A stretch of 44,736 bases of DNA from GCA-2730975 sp964576585 (GTDB lineage Bacteria; Verrucomicrobiota; Verrucomicrobiia; Opitutales; Seribacteraceae). The position numbers and the translations under genes are program-made. The stretch lies in contig CAZNWO010000008.1 of NCBI GenBank assembly GCA_964576585.1, positions 1 to 44,736 on the forward strand, in the 5' to 3' direction. This document shows positions 1-9,446 of this stretch, one piece after another (position 1 is the first letter of the stretch; every line of letters starts with the position of its first letter). Under the pieces are notes generated by a model. The model did no database searches. It was not told where the DNA came from and saw only the letters and a list, made by a program, of their open reading frames with translations.

Positions 1-28
1 AACACTGGGGAACCCGTATGAACAAAGA

Positions 29-105
<77 letters not shown>

Positions 106-180
106 GAAAGGAAAGGAGACGAATTAAATCAAGATGCATTTTGAAGTCAAGCCGGGAGGCGGAAGGTTTTGAGATGGCAG

Positions 181-3100
181 CTATGCGGACAACTTGCGCA
201 GCGTTGGAACTGCGGTGAAGAGAAGAAAAATCGAAATGGATTCCCGTGGGATTCCAGTAAGACAAGCCAATGCTACTCTGTAATGTTCCAGTTGGGATGC
301 ATGCCGTTGCGAGGCATGTTCGAGTTCATCCTGATTCCGGACGTCATGGTCGGTCTTGAAGTCGATTATTTCAGCCCTTGAATAATCACCCTTTGAGTCG
401 CGTAGCAGTACAACCCGGTCGAAACTGCCGTTGATCAAATTTCCGTCTTGTCGAATGGAAAAGCTTTTCTCACGCCAGACTTCGGCATTGTGCCCAGGCA
501 AAACGAAAGCCTGCAGCGTCTCGTTCGTTGAAAGAACTCTTCGAACATGGAAGATCGCTTGGTCGGAAGTTTCACTTGGGAGGTCCTTAAAGAACTCCGA
601 TGCAGCGGACTTATCCTCAAGCCATTCGATTTTTTGAAAGATTTCATGCACCTCCGAACCGACTTGCATGGCATGATCCTGCCGCCGAGCAAAAAGAGTC
701 TCGCCTTTCCTAGAGGCATGGTGATGCCCGGATGGTCGCAGGGAAGGGAGTCGAGGAAACCTGGATTTAGGACAATCATGGTCTTCAAAGAGTGCTTGGT
801 TAACTTGATCCTGCCCGCTCTTCTCGGGTTCACGCTCAAGAAACCAAGCGGGAACGCCACTTGAGTGGCGCAGGCTAATCTTGGGATCGACGGACGGGAA
901 GTGTTCTTTTACTTCCTCCAGCATCTCCACGGATGGCTCGCCCAAAGTGCCGTTAAGCAAATGCAGGTAGTTGACGGAGGTTGATTTCTTTTTTGGCGCG
1001 GCGGTGAAAAGATAGAGACCCTGCCGGGGTCGAGTCATGGCAACATAGAGCTTGCAAAGGTTTTCAAAGCAGGCTTCGCCACGTTCCTCATGAATGACTC
1101 CAGCTAATGTTTCATCCGCCTCGGCATAGAGAGAAGAAGGCCAATCCAGTGTCCAGTCGACCTCGCCGCTGAGCGAATTAGAGCGAACGTAAAGCTGGAT
1201 GCCCAAGTCCTTTGGCCCACGACGAAGAGAAAAGAGGCTGCTGCCATCGAGCTCCGGCAAAACAACTAAGTCGAAGGTCAAACCCTTGGACTTGTGGATC
1301 GTCATTACGCGGATGCTTTTCTCGGAACTTCCGCCGGAGGACTCGCTGTTCTTTGCAAACTCCACAAAGGCGTTCACATCGCGAGAACCGGAAAGATCGA
1401 AACGCTCGGCAATTTCCTCGAAATGACGAAGACGGTCTGCGGCAAAGGAGCGATTTTCCTGGTCGACTTGCTCAAGGGCAAGCGAGCCCCAATGCCTTGC
1501 AACGCCAGAAAAGCCCTCATCGTGAAGCTGACGAAGAACGCGGACCAAGGCATCGTTTAGTTCCTCCTCCCCACCACTAGGGGCAAGCAGGGAGCCAAGA
1601 GGAGTCATCTTGAGATGACCGCGAGAGAAAGAGTCTCGAGGAAATGCAGCAGCCTTGAACAAAGACAAGAGAGCTATGGAAAAAGGGTTGTCAGCCCCGG
1701 GATTTGCCCCGACTTCGTTTTCAACAGGCAAGTCGGGCATGGTCGAGCGAAGGAAGTCAACTACCTCTCTAGCTGTGTTCCGCTTCTGGGTTAGAATCGC
1801 GCAGGTGAGACCGCGATTCACTGGATCGACGTCCCGAAGCAAGGCGGCAAGAGCCTTCTTTCTCTCTTCAACGTCGTCTCCGACCCACCATGCGACGTGC
1901 CCCTTTTGACCTTTTGTCGCCGAAGACGGTTCGTGATTCCGCCAAGCCTCCGACCATCGACTGCATACAATTTCCGCCGATGGAAGATTCCCAAAAACCC
2001 CGTTTACCGCATCGAGAACGTCGGGACCGGAGCGCCAAGACTCGTTCAGAGAACTTTCATCAAGGCGATCGGCGTAGTTCTTTCTGAGTAACTCGAACAA
2101 TCGCGAATCACCGCCGCGCCACCCGTAAATAGCCTGTTTGACGTCACCCACGCAAAAGAAGGCCCGAGCGTCATCGGAATCGTGAATTACCTCGTCGATC
2201 AAGTTCTCGAGAACTCTCCACTGGGCGGGAGAAGTGTCTTGAAACTCGTCCAGCAACCAATGTCGGAATTGCCCGTCGAGACGAAACTCCATCTCCATTC
2301 CAACAAGCGGGTCATCCTGACTGCCGAGAAGCAGAGGCACATCGGCAAAGGTAAGAGCCCCACGACTTCGAACCAAGGCATCGTAAGTGCTCTCGGTCAA
2401 GGAAAGGATCTCGAAGACGCCCTGAGTGCGCTGCATGCGACGCTCGAACTCATTCCGCAAAAGAAACCTGAATACCCTTGAAAGCGGAAGGCAGAGTTCA
2501 TCCCCAATGGCGAATTCCTTGACGCCTACCTTCAAAACAATGTCCTCGCCGGGGTTCCACGAAGCGAGGGAATGCATAAGCCTCTTGAACATTTGCGGAA
2601 TGTAGCCTGAAGCCACTTTCGGTGACCAGTTTTCAAGAAGACGCAAGGCTTGTTCCAGCTTCAGCAAGTTGTCGTCGGAAAAAGGCGGATCGCTGAACTC
2701 GTTGCCTGCAATAGTCTTTCTAGCGGCAAGCAGGTCGGATGTAGGTGTATAATCCTTCGGTAACTCCATCCAGGGGGCTCCCTTATTCCAGATCAACTCC
2801 GCCCTACCCCACCTACCAGCATCATCACAAAGAGAACGAAGAGCGCGGTAGTAGATTGCCAGTTCTGCAAGCCACTCGGAAAACCTGCGGTCATCCGAAC
2901 CGAGGCAAGCCTTTCGAAAGGCAACGCCCAAACGTTCGCCAACCGTACTTCCTCGGTCTGCGTTTCCGTACAAATGCGTGAGAACCCGACCGACCTCCAG
3001 ATCAAGTTCTCCGGGATTAAGCATTGATAAATTGCCACTGAGACCATGCTCGAGCGGAAAGCGAGAAAGGATGGAGTAAAAGAAGGAGTCCAACGTGCCC

Positions 3101-3408
3101 ATCGTCAGCTTGCGCATGACCCCGAGAAGTTCCGCAAGCTTTTCACGATAGCTTGCGGCAGGCACGGACAAACCGAGACAGTCGTTCAATTCATTGAGTT
3201 TTTCAGGATCGCATGACGCCGATGCAAGCTTGTTGAGAATCGCGTCGAAAAACTCCCCTGCAGCCTTGCGCGAAAAGGTAAGTGCAACAATGCTTTCAGG
3301 CTTCTCACCCAGCAGCAAGAGCTCGATGTAACGATTCGTGAGCTGGAAAGTCTTGCCACTCCCTGCCGAAGCAGTGATCAGCTCTCTTTTCGGACCTCGT
3401 CTAGTCAT
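181..3408 (-). CDS. addA: UvrD/RecB-family helicase-nuclease (AddA-like)
   Basis: A 1075-residue superfamily-1 helicase with a C-terminal nuclease, expected to resect DNA double-strand ends for recombination as a complex with the AddB-like protein encoded just upstream. Visible motifs: Walker A ASAGSGKT (13-20), LTFSRKAAGEF (about 43-53), DEFQDT (387-392), GDVKQAIYGWRG (421-432), MTIHKSKG (702-709) and VAMTRPR (789-795). The PD-(D/E)XK nuclease elements are GSEVHEIF (His 921), GSFDRV (Asp 997) and IIDFKTD (Asp 1016, Lys 1018), so both activities look intact. The start at 3408 is chosen because AGGAG lies about 7 bases before this ATG and it overlaps the stop of the upstream gene by 8 bases; an open frame reaches back to 3489 without such support. 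It could equally be called RecB-like, but the partner points to AddAB. Confidence 0.9.
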   Translation of the reverse strand: MTRRGPKRELITASAGSGKTFQLTNRYIELLLLGEKPESIVALTFSRKAAGEFFDAILNKLASASCDPEKLNELNDCLGLSVPAASYREKLAELLGVMRKLTMGTLDSFFYSILSRFPLEHGLSGNLSMLNPGELDLEVGRVLTHLYGNADRGSTVGERLGVAFRKACLGSDDRRFSEWLAELAIYYRALRSLCDDAGRWGRAELIWNKGAPWMELPKDYTPTSDLLAARKTIAGNEFSDPPFSDDNLLKLEQALRLLENWSPKVASGYIPQMFKRLMHSLASWNPGEDIVLKVGVKEFAIGDELCLPLSRVFRFLLRNEFERRMQRTQGVFEILSLTESTYDALVRSRGALTFADVPLLLGSQDDPLVGMEMEFRLDGQFRHWLLDEFQDTSPAQWRVLENLIDEVIHDSDDARAFFCVGDVKQAIYGWRGGDSRLFELLRKNYADRLDESSLNESWRSGPDVLDAVNGVFGNLPSAEIVCSRWSEAWRNHEPSSATKGQKGHVAWWVGDDVEERKKALAALLRDVDPVNRGLTCAILTQKRNTAREVVDFLRSTMPDLPVENEVGANPGADNPFSIALLSLFKAAAFPRDSFSRGHLKMTPLGSLLAPSGGEEELNDALVRVLRQLHDEGFSGVARHWGSLALEQVDQENRSFAADRLRHFEEIAERFDLSGSRDVNAFVEFAKNSESSGGSSEKSIRVMTIHKSKGLTFDLVVLPELDGSSLFSLRRGPKDLGIQLYVRSNSLSGEVDWTLDWPSSLYAEADETLAGVIHEERGEACFENLCKLYVAMTRPRQGLYLFTAAPKKKSTSVNYLHLLNGTLGEPSVEMLEEVKEHFPSVDPKISLRHSSGVPAWFLEREPEKSGQDQVNQALFEDHDCPKSRFPRLPSLRPSGHHHASRKGETLFARRQDHAMQVGSEVHEIFQKIEWLEDKSAASEFFKDLPSETSDQAIFHVRRVLSTNETLQAFVLPGHNAEVWREKSFSIRQDGNLINGSFDRVVLLRDSKGDYSRAEIIDFKTDHDVRNQDELEHASQRHASQLEHYRVALACLTGIPRESISIFLLFTAVPTLRKLSA

Positions 3409-6244
3409 GCTGAGGCTCCTTTGGTGAATCGCCAAGGGGTAAGGCGGCAAGGGTCGGATCGTGAAAAAACAAATCCTCGAAGTCATCAAATCTCACCCTG
3501 GGCCGTGGCGAACAATCAAGACCTGCCCGCAAATCCGCCAAGACTCCGTTGGCGCATGCCATAGCGCTTTGCATGCAATCCTCGGTCAGTTCGGACCAGA
3601 TCGTTATATCAATGGAATTAGAGTCGGCGGGCAAGTTGAAGTAACCCACCTCAACCGCGCCATCGTGCACTCCGAGGCCTTTCTCCCCGCGAGCCCACCA
3701 AAGATAAAGCGGTAGCTGAAGATTTCTCCATGTTTTCTGCCTGCTCTTACCTTTGTCGTCAGTGATGTCCAGCAAAGCATAATCGGGGAACGCATCGGGC
3801 TCGCGACTCACGGGTCCCCAGTGAGCCTCTCCGGGCAATGTCGCCGAAGTTTTGTAATCCAATACACGCAGACTTCCGCTCTCCTCATGTTGATCCACCC
3901 TATCGACTTTGCCCCTAACAAGGATTCCCTCGAGTTCTCTTTCAAAGGAATACTCGGCGTGGATCGGGACCCATCCCAAGCGACGTTGAGCGACCTGTAC
4001 CTCTGCCGCCTTTGAAAGCCGCAGCCAAGCGGATTGCTTTTGTTCCAGCAAGGGCAAGCCCGGACTGGACCCGAAACGATTGTGAAAGACTTCTTCAAGC
4101 TTCTCTTCGAGGAAGCGTCTAATCTCAGATTCATCATCGGACTCGCGAATTCCCTCATCCTCGCCGAATTCCTGAAGAACCTTGTGGACAATGGATCCGA
4201 AATCCATTGCGTCCGCCTCGGCCTTGGCGGGAGCGAAAGCAGTCATACGGAGAACTTTCTTCAGATGAAAGCGATAAGGGCAGGCAAGAAAGTCGGCAAA
4301 AGAAGTCACGGACACTTTCTCCGGAACAACGGGACTGCCGGGATCCAGACGCCAGCAGAAACGCCATGCCGGCGTCTCCTCTTCGCGAACAGGATCTTGG
4401 AAAAGCTTCTGGACACGTGAAGGCAAGGCTTGCTCGTCGGAAGGATCGCAAAGGAACAGCAACCCGGAAGGCTTGAGATGATCCCCTGAACTTCGCCACT
4501 TGCCCAGAAGTACGTCTACGCGACCCAAATCCTTGCGGGAAGCCAGAATCCACTGCAAGAGGTAGGCATCTCGGGAGAACCTATCTTCACTCGTCCAAAG
4601 CCCAAGACTGCGACGAAGGTTCTCAGGCAAGAACCCATCGCCGGGCAGAGTCTCCGGCACACAACCATCATTAAACCCGGCAAGGAGCAGTCGGGGAGCG
4701 TCCTCCCAAGCTAGCTCGAGCCAACCTTGCAAGGATAAGCCTGCATGATCTGCTTCCAAAGGAATTTTTTGTGAGCGCAAGACTTCAAGCAAAAGCGGAA
4801 AGCCCTCGCGTCCGACGACTCCCAGGTCGTGGAGTTGATCCAACGTTTGAGAAATAGGTTCCGCTAGGAAAAGCCAACCGGCATCTGCAGGATCATTCGT
4901 ATGCAATTCCTTTCCCGTAACGGCTTCCAAAAGAAAATGGCGAAGGCTCTCGGCGAAACCTTCGCTTGCCAAGGATTGCACCAACTCAAGAAGCATTCCC
5001 AAAGAATCGCGAAGGTCTCCGCGGGACAAATCCCTTGCATTCTCAACTGTGACCGGGAGATGTTCGTTGCCCAGTTTGTCAAGATCGTGCAAGAACTGAC
5101 GTGGCTTCATGCTCAAGCCTCGAACTTCAAGCCATCGCCAAATCTCCGGGCAACGGAACAGGACCGCTGCATTCCGGAATGAAACATCCTCCAACAAGTC
5201 CGCCAGGGAAAGCAAAAGCGAAAATAACGGCGTCCGGGTTGCAGGGAGACCTTCCGGATCGGAAACCGAGCAAGCAATCTTTCCCTCCTTAGACAATCGC
5301 TCCAAGGCAGGCTTGATCTCGGGATCAGCTATGCCGAGTGCAAGCCGACCGCTTATTTCGGGGGAGAGGTCAAGCACCTGTGAAATGGCTTTGGCCTGAG
5401 CCCGCTCATCGTGAAAGAGGAACAAATGGTCATCCTCCAAAGGCATTGGTCTCTTTTCCCAAGCCTTGTGAAGAGGGCGACCCCATTCGTCGAACAAATC
5501 GTCAAAGACTTCTCCTTCTGGCCCAAAAGCGATCACCTCGACCGAAACATCCCGTTCGAGAAGATGCTTAAGAGCTAGGGCCACCAGATCTGAAAACCCC
5601 GAAACGCCCAAGAGCAAGACTCTTTCGATACCATCAGGCAGAACGGGTTTACGAGCCGACTCTCGATTGACGTCAAACCTATCCCGAAAGCCGCCGGACT
5701 TCATGCTTTTCCGGTAGAAGCCTTCCAGTTGGGCCAAGTCGCGCCATCGATCAGTCTCTCCAAAACTCTCCAGAGATGGATTTTCCGCAACCCCAGAAAA
5801 ATCGAGGTCGGCTTCGGAAAGAGACTTTCTCAAGCCATGTAGGGTCTTGGCCAACGACCGTCTCCATCCGGAGTCAGGATTGATCGGTGGTTTCGGAAAA
5901 AGAGTTGGAAAAGTGGAAAGATCCACTTGCTTCAACACTTTCGTCCAATGGAAGAAACAGACGATATCGGAAGCAACGGATTCGTCGGAAGCATCCGGGC
6001 GGATGAGGTAGGCGGGAGAAACCATGCGGGGCGGAAAAATCCCCTGCCCTGCCTCGTGGGCATGAGAAGCCAGGGCCATTCTCAGACGTCTGCCCGCACC
6101 TTTGGTTTGAACGATTACAAGAAGATGCTCCAAGTCCAATGGTCTCTTGCCGTCCCACTCCTCGGTTAAAAAGTCGACCGCAGACTGAAGAGTAGAGGTG
6201 TTCCAATTGAGCAATCTCTTTTTTCTTGCAGGCATGATATTCAA
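3401..6244 (-). CDS. addB: AddB-like PD-(D/E)XK nuclease subunit
   Basis: A 947-residue partner of the AddA-like helicase. The N-terminal half resembles an inactivated helicase: where a Walker A would lie there is only QTKGAGRR (about 46-53). The C-terminal domain is a RecB-type nuclease with FLACPYRF (about 653-660), GSIVH (His 687), GKVDRV (Asp 781), LDYKT (Asp 796, Lys 798) and QLPLY (843-847). Known AddB proteins hold a 4Fe-4S cluster with one Cys in this first motif and a CxxC-x5-C group at the end. Here Cys 655 is present but the final group is not, so the cluster is probably missing. The upstream-most start is a TTG with GAGGA 9 bases before it; an ATG three codons later (6235) lacks a good ribosome site. 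Translation is coupled to addA by overlap. Confidence 0.82.
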   Translation of the reverse strand: MNIMPARKKRLLNWNTSTLQSAVDFLTEEWDGKRPLDLEHLLVIVQTKGAGRRLRMALASHAHEAGQGIFPPRMVSPAYLIRPDASDESVASDIVCFFHWTKVLKQVDLSTFPTLFPKPPINPDSGWRRSLAKTLHGLRKSLSEADLDFSGVAENPSLESFGETDRWRDLAQLEGFYRKSMKSGGFRDRFDVNRESARKPVLPDGIERVLLLGVSGFSDLVALALKHLLERDVSVEVIAFGPEGEVFDDLFDEWGRPLHKAWEKRPMPLEDDHLFLFHDERAQAKAISQVLDLSPEISGRLALGIADPEIKPALERLSKEGKIACSVSDPEGLPATRTPLFSLLLSLADLLEDVSFRNAAVLFRCPEIWRWLEVRGLSMKPRQFLHDLDKLGNEHLPVTVENARDLSRGDLRDSLGMLLELVQSLASEGFAESLRHFLLEAVTGKELHTNDPADAGWLFLAEPISQTLDQLHDLGVVGREGFPLLLEVLRSQKIPLEADHAGLSLQGWLELAWEDAPRLLLAGFNDGCVPETLPGDGFLPENLRRSLGLWTSEDRFSRDAYLLQWILASRKDLGRVDVLLGKWRSSGDHLKPSGLLFLCDPSDEQALPSRVQKLFQDPVREEETPAWRFCWRLDPGSPVVPEKVSVTSFADFLACPYRFHLKKVLRMTAFAPAKAEADAMDFGSIVHKVLQEFGEDEGIRESDDESEIRRFLEEKLEEVFHNRFGSSPGLPLLEQKQSAWLRLSKAAEVQVAQRRLGWVPIHAEYSFERELEGILVRGKVDRVDQHEESGSLRVLDYKTSATLPGEAHWGPVSREPDAFPDYALLDITDDKGKSRQKTWRNLQLPLYLWWARGEKGLGVHDGAVEVGYFNLPADSNSIDITIWSELTEDCMQSAMACANGVLADLRAGLDCSPRPRVRFDDFEDLFFHDPTLAALPLGDSPKEPQHD

Positions 6245-6332
6245 AAAAGCTTGTCCTCTAAACTTCTCAACAACCGGGAAGTTTTCCGAAAAAGTGGTGG
6301 GCGGTGGATACGAAAAAATAACTTCATGAGGA

Positions 6333-7730
6333 TCACACTAAGTCGTCATTTTCATCGCAGCCCTCGGCTAACTCTTCAATGGGATAGGTCCAGATTTCGG
6401 ATAAGGTCGGATGATACCAATCAGCCTTGAGAAGATCTTTGGCGGTAGCTTTCAGGGAAATCGCAACCGAGAGGGAGTGAATGAGTTCGCCCGCGTCCTT
6501 GCCGACACATTCGGCGCCCAAAATCCTGCCACTCGACCTTTCGGCATGAACAGCCACGTGACCACGCTTGGCTTCCATCAGAATGGATTTCCCGTGATCG
6601 TCGAATGGATAGGACGCAGAAGAATAATCGATTCCCCGCCTGTCGATTTCATCCGGATCGAGTCCTACGGAGGCCACTTGGGGATCGGTAAAGACAACTC
6701 GCATCAAGCCATCGTAATCCATTGCGGAGCATCGCACTCCAAATGCGTGGGAAGCGGCCGTCTCGCCTTGTCGAATCGCGACGTGAACGATTTCGTGTGG
6801 CCCGCTGCAATCGCCCGCAGCATAGACGCTCGGGTTGGTCGTTTGCTGGAACGGATTGGTCAGAATATGTCCGGTGGGCAAGGTCTTGATTCCTGCAGCG
6901 ACAAGATTCAAATCGTCCACTTGAGGGCGGCGCCCCAGGGCATTGAAGAGAAATCCCGTCTCCAGCGAATGCGGCTTGCCCTGATGCTCGAAAACGATGA
7001 GCGCCTTGCCGCTCGGCAGGTTCTCGAATCGTTGGAGGCTCGTGTCCAGAAAGAGCTCCATTCCCTCGTCGCGAAAAGCTTCCTCCACGACTGCGGAAGC
7101 CTCGGGGGAATAATCCTTAAGGAGCCGAGGGCTACGCTGAATGATTGTCACTTGGGAGCCGACTCGAGACAAGTACTGGGCAAGCTCGCAGGCGACCACG
7201 CCACCGCCGAGCACGACGACTTCCTCGGGCGCCTCGCTGAGATCAAGCACGTCGTCACTGGTTCGGACGGGAAGATCGGACAAGCCCGCAACGTTCGGCA
7301 AATTGAAGGTGGAGCCGGTTGCCAGCAAAATCTTGTCCGCCTTTAGAACCGAGCCATCGGACAGAACCACCGAGCTTGAATCACGGAACGAAGCCGTAGA
7401 TCGATGAAGCTCGAAGCGGCCGTCCTCCAACTGTCCTTGTCGATATTCAGCAAATTCCCGAATGACTTCTCTTTTCCTACGCTGCATGGCAGCCAAGTCG
7501 GCTTCGGCTTCAGGAATTCTTAGACCAAAAGCCGAACCTAATCGAGCGTTATGCAGGGCCTCTGCAGCATAAAGAAGAGTCTTCGAAGGCATGCACCCCC
7601 GCAGAATGCATAGACCACCAAGCTCCTGCGCCCCGTCGACCACTCCGACCTTGGCCCCGAGATCGTGGGCCGTTCGCGCTGCGGCATATCCGGCGCTCCC
7701 TCCGCCTAGAACCAAAAAGTCGTATCGCAT
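6333..7730 (-). CDS. Dihydrolipoamide-dehydrogenase-type FAD/NAD(P) oxidoreductase
   Basis: A 465-residue member of the pyridine-nucleotide disulfide oxidoreductase family. The FAD-binding LVLGGGSAG is at residues 6-14, and the redox disulfide motif GGLCILRGCMPSK has Cys 41 and Cys 46. A second dinucleotide fold (VVVLGGGVVACELA) lies in the middle, and the C-terminal HPTLSE holds the His-Glu pair of the dimer partner. The full catalytic set is present, so an active reductase is expected. The substrate (lipoamide, mercuric ion, glutathione-like thiol or another disulfide) cannot be read from the sequence. No 2-oxoacid dehydrogenase E1/E2 genes are near, although lipA is 12 kb away. The start at 7730 places the FAD motif at the usual distance from the N-terminus; the longer frame to 7826 runs into the divergent neighbour. 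Confidence 0.88.
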   Translation of the reverse strand: MRYDFLVLGGGSAGYAAARTAHDLGAKVGVVDGAQELGGLCILRGCMPSKTLLYAAEALHNARLGSAFGLRIPEAEADLAAMQRRKREVIREFAEYRQGQLEDGRFELHRSTASFRDSSSVVLSDGSVLKADKILLATGSTFNLPNVAGLSDLPVRTSDDVLDLSEAPEEVVVLGGGVVACELAQYLSRVGSQVTIIQRSPRLLKDYSPEASAVVEEAFRDEGMELFLDTSLQRFENLPSGKALIVFEHQGKPHSLETGFLFNALGRRPQVDDLNLVAAGIKTLPTGHILTNPFQQTTNPSVYAAGDCSGPHEIVHVAIRQGETAASHAFGVRCSAMDYDGLMRVVFTDPQVASVGLDPDEIDRRGIDYSSASYPFDDHGKSILMEAKRGHVAVHAERSSGRILGAECVGKDAGELIHSLSVAISLKATAKDLLKADWYHPTLSEIWTYPIEELAEGCDENDDLV

Positions 7731-7800
7731 AAGTCCAAGTTTAAGGTTGATGAAAAGCCCTCTTTGCAATCCGATCAAACGAAAAGATCGATTGAATCCC

Positions 7801-9312
7801 ATGCGATCCAAAGCAAACAGTTCCAACCTCCTAATCGCAGCAGTCCTAGCCCTCCAATTTTCGTTGTCCGCTGAGGCTTTGAAGCATGCCCCGCCCGAAG
7901 GCAGGTTTCACGAAAGCTGGATGGAATTGAGAATGCTGGGGAAGAAGGCAGGGCATTCACGGGTCACCGTTCAAAGGTCAGGGGAGTTTGTGATATCAAG
8001 GACGCAGACGATGATTAAGATTAATCGCTCAGGCTCCGAGCTCTCCATTGCAGCGAAGGAGGAGGCGAAGGAAACCTTGGACGGGCAAATGGTCGGTTTT
8101 ACGAGAGAGCTGAATATGGGAGGAACACCCTTGAGAATAGAGGGCGTGATCGAAAACAAATCGATTAGAGTGACCACCGAGCAATTCGGCAGGAAAAAGG
8201 AACGAACTCACGACTTGGACGAGCGAGGCTTAATGAATTGGGGCTTACTGCGGCTCATGCGTGTCGAGGGGTTTTCGTCGGGCACGACCTACGACGCATG
8301 GATATATTCCCCCGAATTTGGCATGGAAGCCCCAACCAAGGTGACGGTAAAAGTACTTGGGGAAGAAGAACTCCTCTTGCCAATCGGAAAAAGGTATGCG
8401 ACTCGAATCTCGATGCTCCTGCACTCAAAGGCAGGAAAACTAGAATCGCAAAGTTGGCTGGATGAGGACGGATTTGCCCTTCAGGCCAGAATGAAGCTTG
8501 GCGGAATCCAAATGGAAATGAAGAGAACCTCAAAGGCCTCCGCATTGGAATCCTTTGCTCCCGCGGACCTATTCAGCCACAGCTTACTTCCCCTCCATGG
8601 CTCAGTGCCGAAGAACGCCCGAGCGGTAACTTATCGGATGAAAATGAAGAGCGATTCAGAAGTCGGTCTTTCGCCTCCCAACGGCTACGCGCAAACGGTG
8701 GAGACAAGCTCCGAGGGATTCATGATCGTGAAAGTCAAGAGGAGCGACCTAAAGGAAGTCACAGAAGGAAAAGGAAACCCGACCGAAGTAGCTTCCCGCT
8801 ACAGGAAGCCCAACGTCATGATTGACTCCAATGACCCAAGCATAAGGAAATTAGCCAAATTTGCTGCAAGAGGAGCAGGAAACCCAATTGCCATGGCAAA
8901 GCAACTCAGGGTTTTCGTAACGAATTACATCAATCGCAAGACGTTGGAAATAGGTTTTGCCACAGCTAGTGAAGTCGCAAGAACGAGATCGGGAGACTGC
9001 ACCGAACATGCTGTCCTCCTTGCCGCCCTAGGACGATCCAAAGGGCTACCCGCGAGGGTTGCAGCAGGTTTAGTTTACCTTCCAGAACACAATGGTTCAA
9101 AGAACTTGATGGGATTTCACATGTGGACTCAATTCTACCTAAGGGGCAAGTGGGTGGATTTTGATGCAGCTCTTGGCGAGAGCGAATGCTCGCCAACTCG
9201 AATTACCTTAACGACCGCTTCCCTCAGCGACGTTTCCTTGGCAGAGATCGGCTTTGCGCTCGCCGAGGCAATGGAACACTTGGAGATAAAGATCGTCGAA
9301 ATCGAGAGATAA
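7801..9312 (+). CDS. Secreted transglutaminase-like (cysteine protease fold) protein
   Basis: A 503-residue protein with a signal peptide (hydrophobic 10-22, likely cleavage after SAEA about 26). A roughly 340-residue beta-rich region of unknown role is followed by a transglutaminase-like domain. The catalytic triad is visible as GDCTEHA (Cys 400), FHMWTQ (His 440) and DFDAAL (Asp 455), in the usual order and spacing. Bacterial proteins of this kind usually act as peptidases or amidases in the periplasm rather than as crosslinkers; the substrate is unknown. The start at 7801 gives a clean signal sequence. An alternative ATG at 7750 has AAGG close before it but would put a charged stretch ahead of the signal peptide. 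It is divergent from the flavoprotein gene with 70 bases between starts. Confidence 0.85.
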   Translation: MRSKANSSNLLIAAVLALQFSLSAEALKHAPPEGRFHESWMELRMLGKKAGHSRVTVQRSGEFVISRTQTMIKINRSGSELSIAAKEEAKETLDGQMVGFTRELNMGGTPLRIEGVIENKSIRVTTEQFGRKKERTHDLDERGLMNWGLLRLMRVEGFSSGTTYDAWIYSPEFGMEAPTKVTVKVLGEEELLLPIGKRYATRISMLLHSKAGKLESQSWLDEDGFALQARMKLGGIQMEMKRTSKASALESFAPADLFSHSLLPLHGSVPKNARAVTYRMKMKSDSEVGLSPPNGYAQTVETSSEGFMIVKVKRSDLKEVTEGKGNPTEVASRYRKPNVMIDSNDPSIRKLAKFAARGAGNPIAMAKQLRVFVTNYINRKTLEIGFATASEVARTRSGDCTEHAVLLAALGRSKGLPARVAAGLVYLPEHNGSKNLMGFHMWTQFYLRGKWVDFDAALGESECSPTRITLTTASLSDVSLAEIGFALAEAMEHLEIKIVEIER

Positions 9313-9335
9313 ACTGAAATAAGTACACTCTTTTA

Positions 9336-9377
9336 CAGCTTGACTCTTGGATTAGGAATGAAAGAGTAAAAAAGCTG
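9336..9377. promoter_or_regulatory. Interrupted inverted repeat upstream of xylA
   Basis: CAGCTT (9336-9341) pairs with AAGCTG (9372-9377), and ACTCTT (9343-9348) with AAGAGT (9362-9367). One base is bulged on the left, four A on the right, and a 13-base loop remains. It lies 24 bases after the transglutaminase stop and 70 bases before xylA. No T-run follows, so a simple intrinsic terminator is unlikely; it may be a leader structure or protein-binding site. Its function is inference only. Confidence 0.3.
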
Positions 9378-9446
9378 AAGAAGGAGCGTAAAAGAAACGT
9401 TCACCCCTAAGCCAACCCCATCTACCAACAACAACCCAAAAAAGAG

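Noticed and set aside
6411..7346. A 311-codon open frame on the plus strand
   Set aside because: It lies fully opposite the flavoprotein gene, whose motifs are complete; the frame has no recognisable domain.
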